64,000 nucleotides of DNA from Aquimixticola soesokkakensis (GTDB lineage: Bacteria; Pseudomonadota; Alphaproteobacteria; Rhodobacterales; Rhodobacteraceae). The position numbers and the translations under genes are program-made. The notes under the pieces were generated by a model, which saw only the letters and a program-made list of their open reading frames with translations, searched no databases and was not told where the DNA came from. The DNA lies in the NCBI RefSeq assembly GCF_900172375.1, contig NZ_FWFS01000001.1, positions 553,777 through 617,776 of the forward strand, in the 5' to 3' direction. Each line of letters starts with the position of its first letter. Position 1 is the stretch's first letter. Shown here piece after piece: positions 11,984 to 20,449 of this stretch.

Positions 11984-12187
11984 TGCATGTCTCCCTGTTG
12001 CGTTGCCTTGATTAAGACCAAAAGTGGTGAACGGACCGTTAATGATACGCGGGTGCGTGGTTAAAATTTCGTGTCACCGTGCCCCCGGGCTGCGACCAAT
12101 AGCGCGTGTCGCGCGCCGCTCTGGTGCTTGTCGTGTGGGCTATGGCACGCCATACCTATGGGCGAAGATGGCTGAGGAGGGCTTGAG

Positions 12188-12592
<405 letters not shown>

Positions 12593-12637
12593 CCGCGCGC
12601 GGCCTGGAACCTCGCCGATAATTGACAGGAGGCCCGC

Positions 12638-12922
12638 ATGGCCATCACTTCTGCCCTCGTTCTTTTTGCCGTGAGCTGGTTCATGTGCATGTTGATTGCG
12701 CTGCCCATCGGGCTGAAAACCCAAGGTGACGTGGGGGAGATCGTCGCGGGCACCCATGCGGGGTCGCCGCATGAGTTCAATCTCAAGCGCAAGGTGCTTT
12801 GGGTGACGGCCTTTGCGACGCTGGTTTGGGCCGTGCTGATGTATGTGATTCTCTTTACCGACATCAGCTGGCGCGACTTTGACTGGACGCAGACCCTTCC
12901 GCCTGTGGGGCAGGACCAGTAA
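12638..12922 (+). CDS. DUF1467 inner-membrane protein
   Basis: A 94-residue protein with two predicted membrane spans (about residues 5-25 and 52-75). It has the family pattern SWFMCMLIALPIGLKTQ and a polar middle loop. Function unknown. An AGGAGG-like site (GACAGGAGG) lies before the ATG and it probably shares the mce transcript. It ends 12 bases from the convergent EI24 gene. Confidence 0.82.
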   Translation: MAITSALVLFAVSWFMCMLIALPIGLKTQGDVGEIVAGTHAGSPHEFNLKRKVLWVTAFATLVWAVLMYVILFTDISWRDFDWTQTLPPVGQDQ

Positions 12923-12934
12923 GGCGCGCGAAAA

Positions 12935-13633
12935 TCAGGCCGCGCGCGTTTTCTCGACCCGCATGAACAGATGCGTGAAGGTCGCAACCCCGAGCACGGG
13001 CACGAGCAGATTGACCAGCGGAATCGTAAGCGGGACCGCCATCAACAGCCCTGCGGCCCAGATCAGCGGCAGGTGGCGCTTGCGGGCTTCTTTTGCGCCC
13101 GCGCGTCCCAGACGGCGCATGGCAACCAGTTGGAAATATTCGCGGCCAAGCAGAAACCCGTTAAGCCCCCAGAAAATCAGCGCCGCGCCAAAGGGCAGCG
13201 CCAGATAGACCAGCAGCGCGACGATATTCGCGACGATCAACACGCCCAGAAAGGCCAGTGTGTCGAGGGCCACATCCATCAAGGCTTGGCGTGGCACGGG
13301 CGCAAGATCGGGGTAGTGGCGTGCCTCGACAGCTTCGGCCACGTCTTCCAGGAAAAACCCGATGAAGGCCGAGGCAACCGGCACCATCAAAAACACCGAA
13401 AGCGCCAGCATCAACAGCACCGAGCCGAGTGAGGCCAGATTGTCGACCCAGCCAATGGTGCCAATGAGCGGCAGGGTGATCTCGTCGGGGACAACCGCGC
13501 CCACGCCAAGCGCAAAGATCACATAGATCGCCACCAAAAGCCCCGCCGTAAGGCCGATGCCCTTGGCCAGCACGCCGCGAAACCGAGGATCATCGAGCTG
13601 GCCGATGGCTTTGAAAAACGCGCCCAGAATCAT
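12935..13633 (-). CDS. EI24/CysZ-like integral membrane protein
   Basis: A 232-residue polytopic protein with roughly four to five hydrophobic segments and the family-typical FIGFFLEDVAEAVEARHYP and GREYFQLVAMRRLG motifs. EI24-domain proteins include the sulfate permease CysZ, so a transport role is possible, but specificity cannot be read from sequence. The nitroreductase gene lies immediately upstream with a three-base gap, so both are co-transcribed. Confidence 0.83.
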   Translation of the reverse strand: MILGAFFKAIGQLDDPRFRGVLAKGIGLTAGLLVAIYVIFALGVGAVVPDEITLPLIGTIGWVDNLASLGSVLLMLALSVFLMVPVASAFIGFFLEDVAEAVEARHYPDLAPVPRQALMDVALDTLAFLGVLIVANIVALLVYLALPFGAALIFWGLNGFLLGREYFQLVAMRRLGRAGAKEARKRHLPLIWAAGLLMAVPLTIPLVNLLVPVLGVATFTHLFMRVEKTRAA

Positions 13634-13636
13634 CGA

Positions 13637-14215
13637 TTACTCGGCGCACCAGGTGGTGAGCGCGGCGATGTCTGGGCGGGGGCGTTCGGGGGGCGTCGCG
13701 GTTTCGGTGCCGATGTGGATAAAACCCGCGATGGTTTCATGCGCCGCCAATCCCAATCCGCGTTCCACAAAGTCGCGGTCATGAGAGGCCCAGCCCGATA
13801 GCCAGTTCGCGCCCCAGCCGCTGGCAAGGGCTGCGTTGAGCAAAGACAGACAGACAGCGCCCGCCGAATAGAGCTGTTCGATTGCGGGGACTTTGTCCGA
13901 TATTTTGGGCGCGGCAACAACCGCCACCGCAAGATCGGCACTGGCATATTGCGCCACGCCTTTTGCAGCCTTGTCGGGATCGATGTTCAGCCGCGTTGCG
14001 GTCTCTTGCGCCAGATGCGACAGCCGCGTGAGGGCGGCTTTTTCCAGCACGATGAAGCGCCAAGGTTCCAGCTTGCCGTGGTCGGGGGTACGCCCTGCGG
14101 CGGTCAACAGCTCCATAAGCGCGGCGCGATCCGGCACGGGACCGCTGAGCGTTTTGGCAGGCCGCGAGCGGCGGGTCAGAAGAAAGTCGAGTGCGGCGCG
14201 ATTCGCGTCAGCCAT
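13637..14215 (-). CDS. Nitroreductase family flavoprotein
   Basis: A 192-residue FMN-dependent NAD(P)H oxidoreductase of the YdjA-like short nitroreductase group. Seen are the FMN-phosphate-binding LLTRRSRPAKTL at residues 10-21 and a second flavin region GRTPDHGKLEPWRF near residue 45. The conserved GWGANWLSGW lies near residue 135. GGGGAGGAC before the ATG fixes the start; an upstream extension of 41 residues is rejected. Physiological substrate unknown. It is the first gene of a two-gene unit with the EI24 protein, preceded by a gap containing 14-bp repeats. Confidence 0.88.
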   Translation of the reverse strand: MADANRAALDFLLTRRSRPAKTLSGPVPDRAALMELLTAAGRTPDHGKLEPWRFIVLEKAALTRLSHLAQETATRLNIDPDKAAKGVAQYASADLAVAVVAAPKISDKVPAIEQLYSAGAVCLSLLNAALASGWGANWLSGWASHDRDFVERGLGLAAHETIAGFIHIGTETATPPERPRPDIAALTTWCAE

Positions 14216-14315
14216 GGTGTCCTCCCCAGACATTGGCCAAGCGACTGGCCGAAATACTTGATTGTTTATGTCGTGCATTTGGCGCGCCAGATCAAGCCAC
14301 TTGCAAACGCCTTGG

Positions 14316-14357
14316 TCTGGCCACCTCGATCTGGCCACCTCAGTTTGGCGACATCTG
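14316..14357. repeat. Three imperfect 14-bp tandem repeats
   Basis: The units TCTGGCCACCTCGA, TCTGGCCACCTCAG and TTTGGCGACATCTG follow each other directly between the nitroreductase start and the stop codon of the small acidic protein gene. A TGGCGCGCCA palindrome lies just beside them (14279-14288). They could be an operator for the nitroreductase or chance duplication. Confidence 0.6.
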
Positions 14358-14428
14358 CCGCGCGGTACCGGGACAGGCAGCGCTTGCGCGACGCAGGCTG
14401 TCGGGCCTGCTTTGGCAGTGATGTGGCG

Positions 14429-14677
14429 CTATGTGCCGCCAGCGCGATACACACCTTCGGGCAAGTTCAGCGCTGCGGCCAGTTCGCGGACCTGCGACAT
14501 GGACAAAACGATGCGCTGGACCACGTCGGTGCGCGGATCAAGCTGCTCCAGCGTCACGCAATCCTCAAAAGCGTTGATGGTGATGTCCTCGTAGAGAAAA
14601 CCACCCGAAGTGCCGCCTTCGCCCTCGTCAACAAGGGTTACAACGGTCGCGTCAAAATCGTGCTCGATGCTAAACAT
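14429..14677 (-). CDS. Small acidic protein, unknown
   Basis: An 82-residue soluble protein, MFSIEHDFDATVV at the start, rich in Asp/Glu with a mixed beta/alpha pattern and no membrane segment. It contains no cysteines other than one and no motif I can assign. Codon use matches the high-GC neighbours, and the frame is free of the alternatives seen in shadow frames, so it is probably real. It stands alone on its strand, divergent from the M48 protease gene. Confidence 0.6.
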   Translation of the reverse strand: MFSIEHDFDATVVTLVDEGEGGTSGGFLYEDITINAFEDCVTLEQLDPRTDVVQRIVLSMSQVRELAAALNLPEGVYRAGGT

Positions 14678-14820
14678 AGGCCCAGCCTAGCGCAGTGAGG
14701 CGCCTGCGCAATATGAATTTCGCGCCCCTTGCCCGTTGCACCCCCTGCGCTCTTGTGACTGGCAGCAGGACTGCAACGGGGCTAGTCTTGTGGCGCAACC
14801 ACTTGAACAGGGATGACAGA

Positions 14821-15582
14821 ATGCGCGTGACAGGCTTTGCGATCTTGGGACTGATATTGGCTGTGTCGGCTTGTGCCCCCGTGCCGGTCATGATGCCTGC
14901 CCCGACAACGGCCACCGCCAACACACCGGTCGCGCCCGCAATTCAATCCGCCCCCCAATCCGCCCCCCAATCCGCCCCCCAATCCGCCAGACAGGCGGTG
15001 GATACCTTTGTCGCTGTGGTGCGTCGCATGGAACCCTCGATCGAGCGCGAATGCCGCAACCGCGCGCCGCAACTGGATTGCGACTACGAGATCCTTGTGG
15101 ACACCCGCGAGGGGCAGGGGGTCAATGCCTATCAAACCCTCAACGAGGCAGGTCGACCGATCATCGCCTTTACGGTGGGCCTGATCGCCGAAGCCCGCAA
15201 CGCCGATGAAATCGCTTTCGTGATGGGGCATGAGGCCGCGCATCACATTGCCGGTCACCTGACCCGCACCCAAAGCAATGCGACCCTTGGCGGCGTGCTG
15301 GGCGGGGTGCTGATCGCGGGGCTGGGCGGCGATGCTTCAGCGATTGAAGCCGCCCAAAACATCGGGGCCACCGTGGGCGCGCGGCGCTATTCCAAAGGGT
15401 TCGAGCTGGAAGCAGACCGGCTTGGCACCATCATCGCCTCTCGCGCGGGCTATGATCCTGTGCGCGGCGCGCAGTTCTTTACCCGTTTGCCCGATCCGGG
15501 GGATCGTTTCCTTGGCTCGCACCCGCCCAACGCACAGCGCATCGACACGGTGCGCCAGACCTTGGCGGGGCTTGGAGGCTAG
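14821..15582 (+). CDS. M48 family zinc metalloprotease, lipoprotein
   Basis: A 253-residue periplasmic protease. The N-terminus is a lipoprotein signal ending in AVSACAP (lipobox, Cys18), so it should be membrane-anchored. The zinc motif HEAAH (in MGHEAAHHIAGHL, about residue 139) and a third-ligand region FELEADRLG follow as in the Ste24/HtpX/LoiP group. Short family members of this kind act on misfolded outer-membrane proteins. The mature N-terminus begins with a repetitive QSAP linker encoded by a 12-bp tandem repeat. The 3' end lies in a 17-bp tandem repeat. Start chosen for the signal peptide. Confidence 0.9.
   Translation: MRVTGFAILGLILAVSACAPVPVMMPAPTTATANTPVAPAIQSAPQSAPQSAPQSARQAVDTFVAVVRRMEPSIERECRNRAPQLDCDYEILVDTREGQGVNAYQTLNEAGRPIIAFTVGLIAEARNADEIAFVMGHEAAHHIAGHLTRTQSNATLGGVLGGVLIAGLGGDASAIEAAQNIGATVGARRYSKGFELEADRLGTIIASRAGYDPVRGAQFFTRLPDPGDRFLGSHPPNAQRIDTVRQTLAGLGG
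14944..14988 (+). repeat. In-frame 12-bp tandem repeat coding QSAP
   Basis: CAATCCGCCCCC is repeated three times exactly plus nine further bases, encoding a QSAPQSAPQSAPQSA linker just after the lipoprotein cleavage site of the M48 protease. Exact identity of the units suggests recent slippage. Confidence 0.9.
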
Positions 15583-15651
15583 AAGGCTTCGGAGGTTAAA
15601 AGGCTTGGGAGGTTAAAAGGATCGGGAGGCTAAAAGGATTGGGGACTATAG
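15567..15651. repeat. Five-copy degenerate 17-bp tandem repeat across two gene ends
   Basis: Units of 17 bases start at 15567, 15584, 15601, 15618 and 15635; the best-conserved pair is AGGCTTCGGAGGTTAAA and AGGCTTGGGAGGTTAAA. The first unit holds the M48 stop codon (TAG, 15580-15582) and the last holds the DUF393 stop codon on the other strand (15646-15648). No hairpin terminator is present between these convergent genes, so the repeat occupies the terminator position. Confidence 0.85.
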
Positions 15652-16032
15652 GACTGGCGTCTTGCGCCGCCGCCGCAGGTGCCAGCGGTAAATCAACGGC
15701 GCCAGCGCATGGTCATAGAGTGCAGCGCTCAGCGGCTTGACCACGGGCCAGCCGGTGAGCCGCGCCAACCACTGATAGCGCGGCATCTGCGCCCAAAGCA
15801 CACGAAAAGCCGGAATGCCCGAGGTCAGCACGCCGCCCTGCACCACATACAGCCTGCGCGCCGCCTGATCGGCACTCAGGCCCCACTGCGCAAGGGCGTC
15901 CGAGTTCAGATCGTCAAAGCGGATCGGCAGGCCGTTTTTCGCAGCGTAGCGCGCGTATAAGCTGATCTCGAAATTACAGACGGGACACTCGGCATTGTAG
16001 AGCACGGCGGTGGTGGGCTTAGGAGTTCTCAT
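15646..16032 (-). CDS. DUF393 (DCC family) thiol-disulfide protein
   Basis: A 128-residue protein of the DCC family, named for the conserved CPVC motif seen here in YNAECPVCNFEI near residue 20, a thioredoxin-fold-like redox site. The rest fits the family (FDDLNSDAL, PRYQWLARL, basic C-terminus). The ATG at 16032 lies 14 bases inside the upstream nuclease gene; a TTG twelve bases earlier is an alternative start. The overlap with an AT-rich foreign-looking gene suggests that its original promoter was displaced and that it is now read from the newcomer's transcript. Confidence 0.82.
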   Translation of the reverse strand: MRTPKPTTAVLYNAECPVCNFEISLYARYAAKNGLPIRFDDLNSDALAQWGLSADQAARRLYVVQGGVLTSGIPAFRVLWAQMPRYQWLARLTGWPVVKPLSAALYDHALAPLIYRWHLRRRRKTPVL

Positions 16033-16921
16033 AGCTGATCCCAAAGAGATAGGAGTATTTTTCTAGGTCTTCTTGGGATCTGATCGTAACTTCCAAGTTT
16101 CCTGTGCCAAAATGCCCTATATCTTTCACATCTCGGATATTTGGTTGTGATGTAAGATCTTCGTCCGGTTTTACTTTTAAATAGACGAGGATTTTTCTCT
16201 CGACGGGTTTGACTTCGACGCAGGCGAAATTTTTGATTCGCTTGAAAGCGAAATAGAACTTGAGAGTCTTTTCTTGAACATCTTCTCCAAGACTTAGCAA
16301 TGCGTCTCTAACCTGCGAAAAAAGCGCTTTCAGCTCGTCGTCGCTTTGATCCAGATAGCTTGTTACAGTCTTGTAGACAGATGCCTTGTTTGAGGGACTC
16401 AATTCTTGAGTTGTACTTGATGCTGATTGTGCCGTGAGAAGCTCGATCACGAGCATGTCGTTAGAGAATTTTTTAAATCGAATAAGCTCGATGTTGCGGT
16501 TTATTTGTTTAACCGCATGTTCGTCATATTTGCTGAAGTCAGCAGCGATGCAAATAAGCCGTGGAGCAGACCACGCAATGTTTCGCGCGGTCTCTCGGCC
16601 GATTTGGTCGGTCACCAAAAGTTCAAATTCTGCTTTGTGATCCATCAACCAGTCTAGATAAAAGAGGCCTTGGTTGATGACATTCTCACTTTTAGACCTT
16701 TTGTACTCGATGATGACAGGGCAATTGTCTTCATCTATTCCCAAGGTGTCCATGCGACCGCCATGTGAGGTGGAAAACTCACTGGCCAGAAGCTTTACCC
16801 CAAGCAAGGTTTCCAAGTTCCTCTCAAAGGCGACTTGAATGTGCTTTTCGAGCTCGGTCAATTCTGTTGCGAGTGGAACAGCGGTGCCGTTTGAAAACTT
16901 GAAAAGCTTGATGTCACTCAC
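16019..16921 (-). CDS. PD-(D/E)XK nuclease-like protein with DUF5655 C-terminus
   Basis: A 300-residue protein that starts at GTG (AAGGAT upstream). The N-terminal half resembles NucS/DUF91-type nucleases: GRMDTLGIDEDNCPVIIEYKR (residues 55-75) gives the D-x(n)-E-x-K active-site pattern (D58, E72, K74). The C-terminal ~110 residues match DUF5655 as I remember it, with FYFAFKRIKNF, VEVKPVERKILVYLKV and a GHFGTGNLEV closing motif. Base composition is anomalous: 45 G/C in 120 bases (16081-16200), against 73 in 120 just inside rimO (17101-17220), pointing to horizontal transfer. Likely role is DNA processing or defence, but no partner gene is present. Confidence 0.75.
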   Translation of the reverse strand: MSDIKLFKFSNGTAVPLATELTELEKHIQVAFERNLETLLGVKLLASEFSTSHGGRMDTLGIDEDNCPVIIEYKRSKSENVINQGLFYLDWLMDHKAEFELLVTDQIGRETARNIAWSAPRLICIAADFSKYDEHAVKQINRNIELIRFKKFSNDMLVIELLTAQSASSTTQELSPSNKASVYKTVTSYLDQSDDELKALFSQVRDALLSLGEDVQEKTLKFYFAFKRIKNFACVEVKPVERKILVYLKVKPDEDLTSQPNIRDVKDIGHFGTGNLEVTIRSQEDLEKYSYLFGISYENS

Positions 16922-17036
16922 GCGCGTGTATCCTTGAAATTCAAAGCTTAGATGCGAGAGTACAAGAACGAACTAGGATTGAAATAACAAAGTCCCCCAG
17001 CGCTTCGTGCCTCCGGCACTTTCGCGCGCAGACTCT

Positions 17037-17061
17037 AAAAACGCTGCCCCGCAGCGTTTTT
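17037..17061 (-). terminator. Terminator overlapping the rimO stop codon
   Basis: AAAAACGCTGC (17037-17047) and GCAGCGTTTTT (17051-17061) form a perfect 11-bp stem with a three-base loop, ending in T on the minus strand. Its first arm touches the rimO TAA. Confidence 0.85.
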
Positions 17062-18461
17062 TAGACGAGTTTGCCCCACAAATCATATTCCCCAGCCTCG
17101 TCCACCTCGACAGAAACGATCTGACCGACTTCCAATCCCTCGAAGCCCTCGTCGATAAACAGGTTGCCGTCGATTTCCGGCGCGTCGGCTTTGGTGCGGC
17201 AGGTGGCGCCCTCTTCGTCGATTTCGTCGACGATCACATCCATCACGCGGCCGACTTTGGCCTGCAATTTTGCCTCGGAAATGGCTTGGGCCTTTTCCAT
17301 GAAACGGTCCCAGCGTTCCTGTTTTACTTCTGCCGGCACATGGTCGGGCAAGGCGTTCGAGCGCGCGCCATCAACGTTTTCGTATTGGAAACAGCCCACG
17401 CGTTCCAATTGCGCCTCGTCCATCCAGTCCAGAAGATACTGGAATTCGGCCTCCGTTTCACCGGGGTACCCAACGATAAAGGTCGAGCGCAGCACGATTT
17501 CGGGGCAATCCTTGCGCCAGGCGGCGATTTCATCCAGCACTTTGGCCGAGGCCGCAGGGCGCGCCATGCGTTTGAGCACATCGGGATGGCCGTGTTGGAA
17601 CGGAATATCCAGATAGGGCAGCAGGGCGTTCGACGTATCCGCCATCAGCGGGATCAACTCGCGCACATGCGGGTAGGGGTAGACATAGTGCAGCCGCACC
17701 CAGAGGTCCTCGGGCGTGCCAAGCCGCCCCAGTTCGCGCGCCAGATCCGTGATGTGGCTGCGCACCTCGCCGCCCTTCCACGGGTGGGTATCATAGCGCC
17801 GGTCCAGCCCGTAGGCAGAGGTGTCCTGAGAAATCACCAAGAGTTCGCGCACGCCCGCGTCCACCAGCTTTTCGGCCTCCCGCAGCACGCCGTGCACCGG
17901 GCGCGAGGCCAGTTTGCCGCGCATGTCGGGAATGATGCAGAATTTGCAGGCGTGATTACAGCCCTCGGAAATCTTGAGGTAGCTGTAATGGCGCGGTGTC
18001 AGGCTGACGCCGGTGGCGGGCAAGAGGTCGATAAAGGGATCGGGCGCGGGCGGCACAGCCTTGTGCACGGCATCGAGCACCTGTTCGTATTGATGCGGGC
18101 CGGTGACGGCGAGCACCTTGGGATGGACGCCGGTGATATACTCGGGATCGGCCCCCAGACAGCCGGTGACCAGAACCTTGCCGTTTTCCTGTAGCGCCTC
18201 GCCAATGGCCTCAAGGCTTTCGGCCTTGGCACTGTCGAGAAAGCCGCAGGTGTTGACGATCACCGCATCCGCACCGGCGTAATCGGCGGAAATCGCATAG
18301 CCCTCGGCGCGCAGCCGCGTGAGAATGCGTTCGCTATCGACCAGCGCTTTGGGGCAGCCAAGCGACACCATCCCGATTGTGGGCTGGCCATCGCGGCGGG
18401 CTGTATCGAATTTCGGCGCAGGCGCCAGATCGGGGCGGAGATTCGGAGGGTTCTGGGACAT
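17061..18461 (-). CDS. rimO: Ribosomal protein S12 methylthiotransferase
   Basis: Radical-SAM enzyme that adds a methylthio group to Asp of ribosomal protein S12. Of 466 residues, the N-terminal UPF0004 domain carries [14 protein letters not shown] and two more cluster cysteines (NTCGF, TGCLG). The radical-SAM CxxxCxxC is visible in [13 protein letters not shown]-terminal TRAM domain ([10 protein letters not shown] onward) is complete. KALVDSE and the IPDMRGK segment distinguish RimO from MiaB. The start at [10 protein letters not shown] is the likely one; an ATG nine bases upstream (MALMSQ) is also possible and neither has a strong ribosome site. Confidence 0.95.
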   Translation of the reverse strand: MSQNPPNLRPDLAPAPKFDTARRDGQPTIGMVSLGCPKALVDSERILTRLRAEGYAISADYAGADAVIVNTCGFLDSAKAESLEAIGEALQENGKVLVTGCLGADPEYITGVHPKVLAVTGPHQYEQVLDAVHKAVPPAPDPFIDLLPATGVSLTPRHYSYLKISEGCNHACKFCIIPDMRGKLASRPVHGVLREAEKLVDAGVRELLVISQDTSAYGLDRRYDTHPWKGGEVRSHITDLARELGRLGTPEDLWVRLHYVYPYPHVRELIPLMADTSNALLPYLDIPFQHGHPDVLKRMARPAASAKVLDEIAAWRKDCPEIVLRSTFIVGYPGETEAEFQYLLDWMDEAQLERVGCFQYENVDGARSNALPDHVPAEVKQERWDRFMEKAQAISEAKLQAKVGRVMDVIVDEIDEEGATCRTKADAPEIDGNLFIDEGFEGLEVGQIVSVEVDEAGEYDLWGKLV

Positions 18462-18608
18462 GAGTGCCATATAGCCGCGCGCGCGCGGTTCGCAAAGGAA
18501 AAGCCGCCGGGGGGCCTTTTGCACAAACCCTGTGCGCGGGCATGGCTGGGCGCGGGGGCGCAATCAAGCTAGGCTTTGGCCAGTTTTATCCTCTCTGACA
18601 GGTTCGCC

Positions 18609-19793
18609 ATGATCGCCAATACCGCCACCCGCTACGGAACGCTCGCGCGTTTCTTTCACTGGGCGATTGCCCTCTTGATTCTCACCGACATAGCGCTGGG
18701 CCTTTATGGCGACAGCCAGCCGCGCAATGCGGAAACGGTGGATATGCTCAAGACGCTCTATTCGGCCCATAAGACCATCGGTGTGACGGTGCTGGGCCTT
18801 GCCGTGTTGCGCATCCTGTGGGCGCTGATCCAACCGCGCCCCGTTGCGCTGCACCCCGAGCGGCGCATGGAAACCCTGGCCGCCGAAACCGTCCATTGGG
18901 CGCTATACGGTGCGATCGTCATCATGCCGCTGTCGGGCTGGGTGTTGCATTCGGCCGAAGCGGGCTTTGCGCCGATCTGGTGGCCTTTCGGGCAGAACCT
19001 GCCCTTCGTGCCCAAATCCGAAAGCCTCGCGCATACGGCGGGGGCGGTACACGGGCTGGCGGCTTGGGTGATCTATGTCACTGTCGCCTTGCATGTGCTG
19101 GGCGCGCTCAAACACGCGCTGATCGACCGCGATGCAACGCTTTCGCGCATGACACGCGGTGTCGAGGCGGGCACACCCGCAACGGCCCATGGCAAGCTGG
19201 CACCTGTGCTGGCGCTGCTGGTTTGGGTCGCGGTGCTTGGCGTGGCTCTCCTGCCCAAAGGCGGCGAAGAAACGGCCCAGGCCGCGCCGCAAACGCCCGC
19301 ACCGGCGGCCGCCGTAGCGGAGGCGGGGGCCAACAGCTGGCGCGTGACCGAAGGCACACTCGGGTTCACCGTGCGCCAGATGGGCGCGCAGGTGGGCGGC
19401 AGTTTCGCCGATTGGACCGCCGATATCGCCTATGACCCCGACAGTCAGACAGGGTCTGTCACGGTGGTGATCGACATGACCTCCGTTTCTTTGGGGACGG
19501 TGACAGAGCAAGCCAAGGGGGCGGAGTTTTTCAACACCGACACCTTCCAGACGGCAACTTTCGCCGCCGATATCGTGTCGCAGAGCCAAGCCGTCGGCAC
19601 CTTGACGCTGGTGGGCCAGAGCGCGCCGGTGACGCTGGCGTTCACGCTCGACATCACGGGGGACACGGCAGTGATGCAGGGCACAACCACGCTGGACCGG
19701 CGTGATTTCGGGATCGGTCAGGGCTATGGTGACGAGGCCACGGTCGGCTTTGCGGTCGATGTGGCAGTGTCCCTGACAGCGACCCGCAACTGA
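18609..19793 (+). CDS. Cytochrome b561 fused to a YceI domain
   Basis: A 394-residue fusion. Residues ~1-185 form a four-helix b561-type di-heme module with histidines in ARFFHWAIALL, SAHKTIGVTV, AAETVHWALYG and TAGAVHGLAAW. A further hydrophobic span (about 195-215) and an Ala/Pro linker lead to a C-terminal YceI lipocalin-like domain (about 232-394) beginning NSWRVTEGTLGFTV and containing SVSLGTVTEQAKG. YceI proteins bind isoprenoid or quinone-like lipids, so the fusion could pass electrons to or from a bound quinone at the membrane surface. A convergent free YceI gene follows. MIANTATRYG is chosen as start because it opens the b561 domain. Confidence 0.9.
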   Translation: MIANTATRYGTLARFFHWAIALLILTDIALGLYGDSQPRNAETVDMLKTLYSAHKTIGVTVLGLAVLRILWALIQPRPVALHPERRMETLAAETVHWALYGAIVIMPLSGWVLHSAEAGFAPIWWPFGQNLPFVPKSESLAHTAGAVHGLAAWVIYVTVALHVLGALKHALIDRDATLSRMTRGVEAGTPATAHGKLAPVLALLVWVAVLGVALLPKGGEETAQAAPQTPAPAAAVAEAGANSWRVTEGTLGFTVRQMGAQVGGSFADWTADIAYDPDSQTGSVTVVIDMTSVSLGTVTEQAKGAEFFNTDTFQTATFAADIVSQSQAVGTLTLVGQSAPVTLAFTLDITGDTAVMQGTTTLDRRDFGIGQGYGDEATVGFAVDVAVSLTATRN

Positions 19794-19818
19794 GCAGACC
19801 CGACCAATCGCCCAACAA

Positions 19819-19847
19819 AAAGGCCCCCGCAGAGCGCGGGGGCCTTT
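19819..19847. terminator. Bidirectional terminator between two YceI genes
   Basis: AAAGGCCCCCGC (19819-19830) pairs with GCGGGGGCCTTT (19836-19847) around a five-base loop, with A and T flanks usable in both directions. Confidence 0.85.
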
Positions 19848-19870
19848 CCTGTTTCAAGCGGTGGCGCGGT

Positions 19871-20449
19871 TTATTGCGCGGCTTGCATCGCTTCGATGGA
19901 AATGAGGATCGTCACCTCGTCCGACACGTAGGGCGCAAACTGACCCATGTCGAAATCCGAACGCAGCACCGTGGTTTCGCCTTTGAAGCCGATCCAGGGT
20001 TTGGCTTCCATCGGGTGGTCGGCCATTTGGGTCAGCGCCGCTTCGATCACGATGGATTTGGTGATGCCGTTGATGGTCAGATCGCCGGTGATGGCGCCGG
20101 TGTCTTCGCCCTCGACGGTGATGGCGGTCGATTTGAAGGTGATTTCGGGGTTTTCTTCGGCACCGAAGAAGTCGCCGGTCAGGAAGTGGGCCGTGCGGGC
20201 GTCCCAGCCGGTGATCAGGCTGTCGGTGGGGAATTCAACCTCGACCGAGCTATCGGCGGGGGCCTCGGCGTCGAACATGATCGTGCCTTCAAAACCCGAG
20301 TACATGCCGGTGGTGGTCGAGAAGCCGAGGTGCTCGTAGGTGAACACGATCTGGCTGTGCGACGGGTCGAGCGTGTATTCAACGGGGGCCGCAAACGCGG
20401 TTGCGGACAGGCCAAAGACGGCGGCGGTCGAAAGAAGGAGAGTTTTCAT
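19871..20449 (-). CDS. YceI family periplasmic protein
   Basis: A 192-residue exported protein with a Sec signal peptide (MKTLLLSTAAVFGLSATAFA, cleavage after ATAFA about residue 20). The mature chain is a single YceI beta-barrel: YTLDPSHSQIVFTYEHLGFS at the start, ITGDLTINGITKSI in the middle, and a closing VTILISIEA strand. Family members bind polyisoprenoid chains in the periplasm. It faces the b561-YceI fusion, sharing a terminator. The start is set by the signal peptide. Confidence 0.92.
   Translation of the reverse strand: MKTLLLSTAAVFGLSATAFAAPVEYTLDPSHSQIVFTYEHLGFSTTTGMYSGFEGTIMFDAEAPADSSVEVEFPTDSLITGWDARTAHFLTGDFFGAEENPEITFKSTAITVEGEDTGAITGDLTINGITKSIVIEAALTQMADHPMEAKPWIGFKGETTVLRSDFDMGQFAPYVSDEVTILISIEAMQAAQ

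Noticed and set aside
12008..12021. FNR/FnrL-like box TTGAT-TAAG-ACCAA upstream of the receiver-domain gene
   Set aside because: It has one mismatch to TTGAT-N4-ATCAA, but it lies only ~25 bases from the start codon with no promoter identified. A single imperfect match in 64 kb is expected by chance.
12040..12068. Two TTAA half-sites resembling CtrA boxes
   Set aside because: The spacing (about 20 bases) does not fit TTAA-N7-TTAA, and only short half-sites match.
15567..15651. Tandem repeat considered as a CRISPR array
   Set aside because: Units are contiguous 17-mers without spacers, and there are no cas genes.
17007..17019. Small palindrome GTGCC-TCC-GGCAC near the transferred nuclease gene, considered as an attachment site
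   Set aside because: No second copy was found on the other side of the gene, and there is no integrase or tRNA gene nearby.
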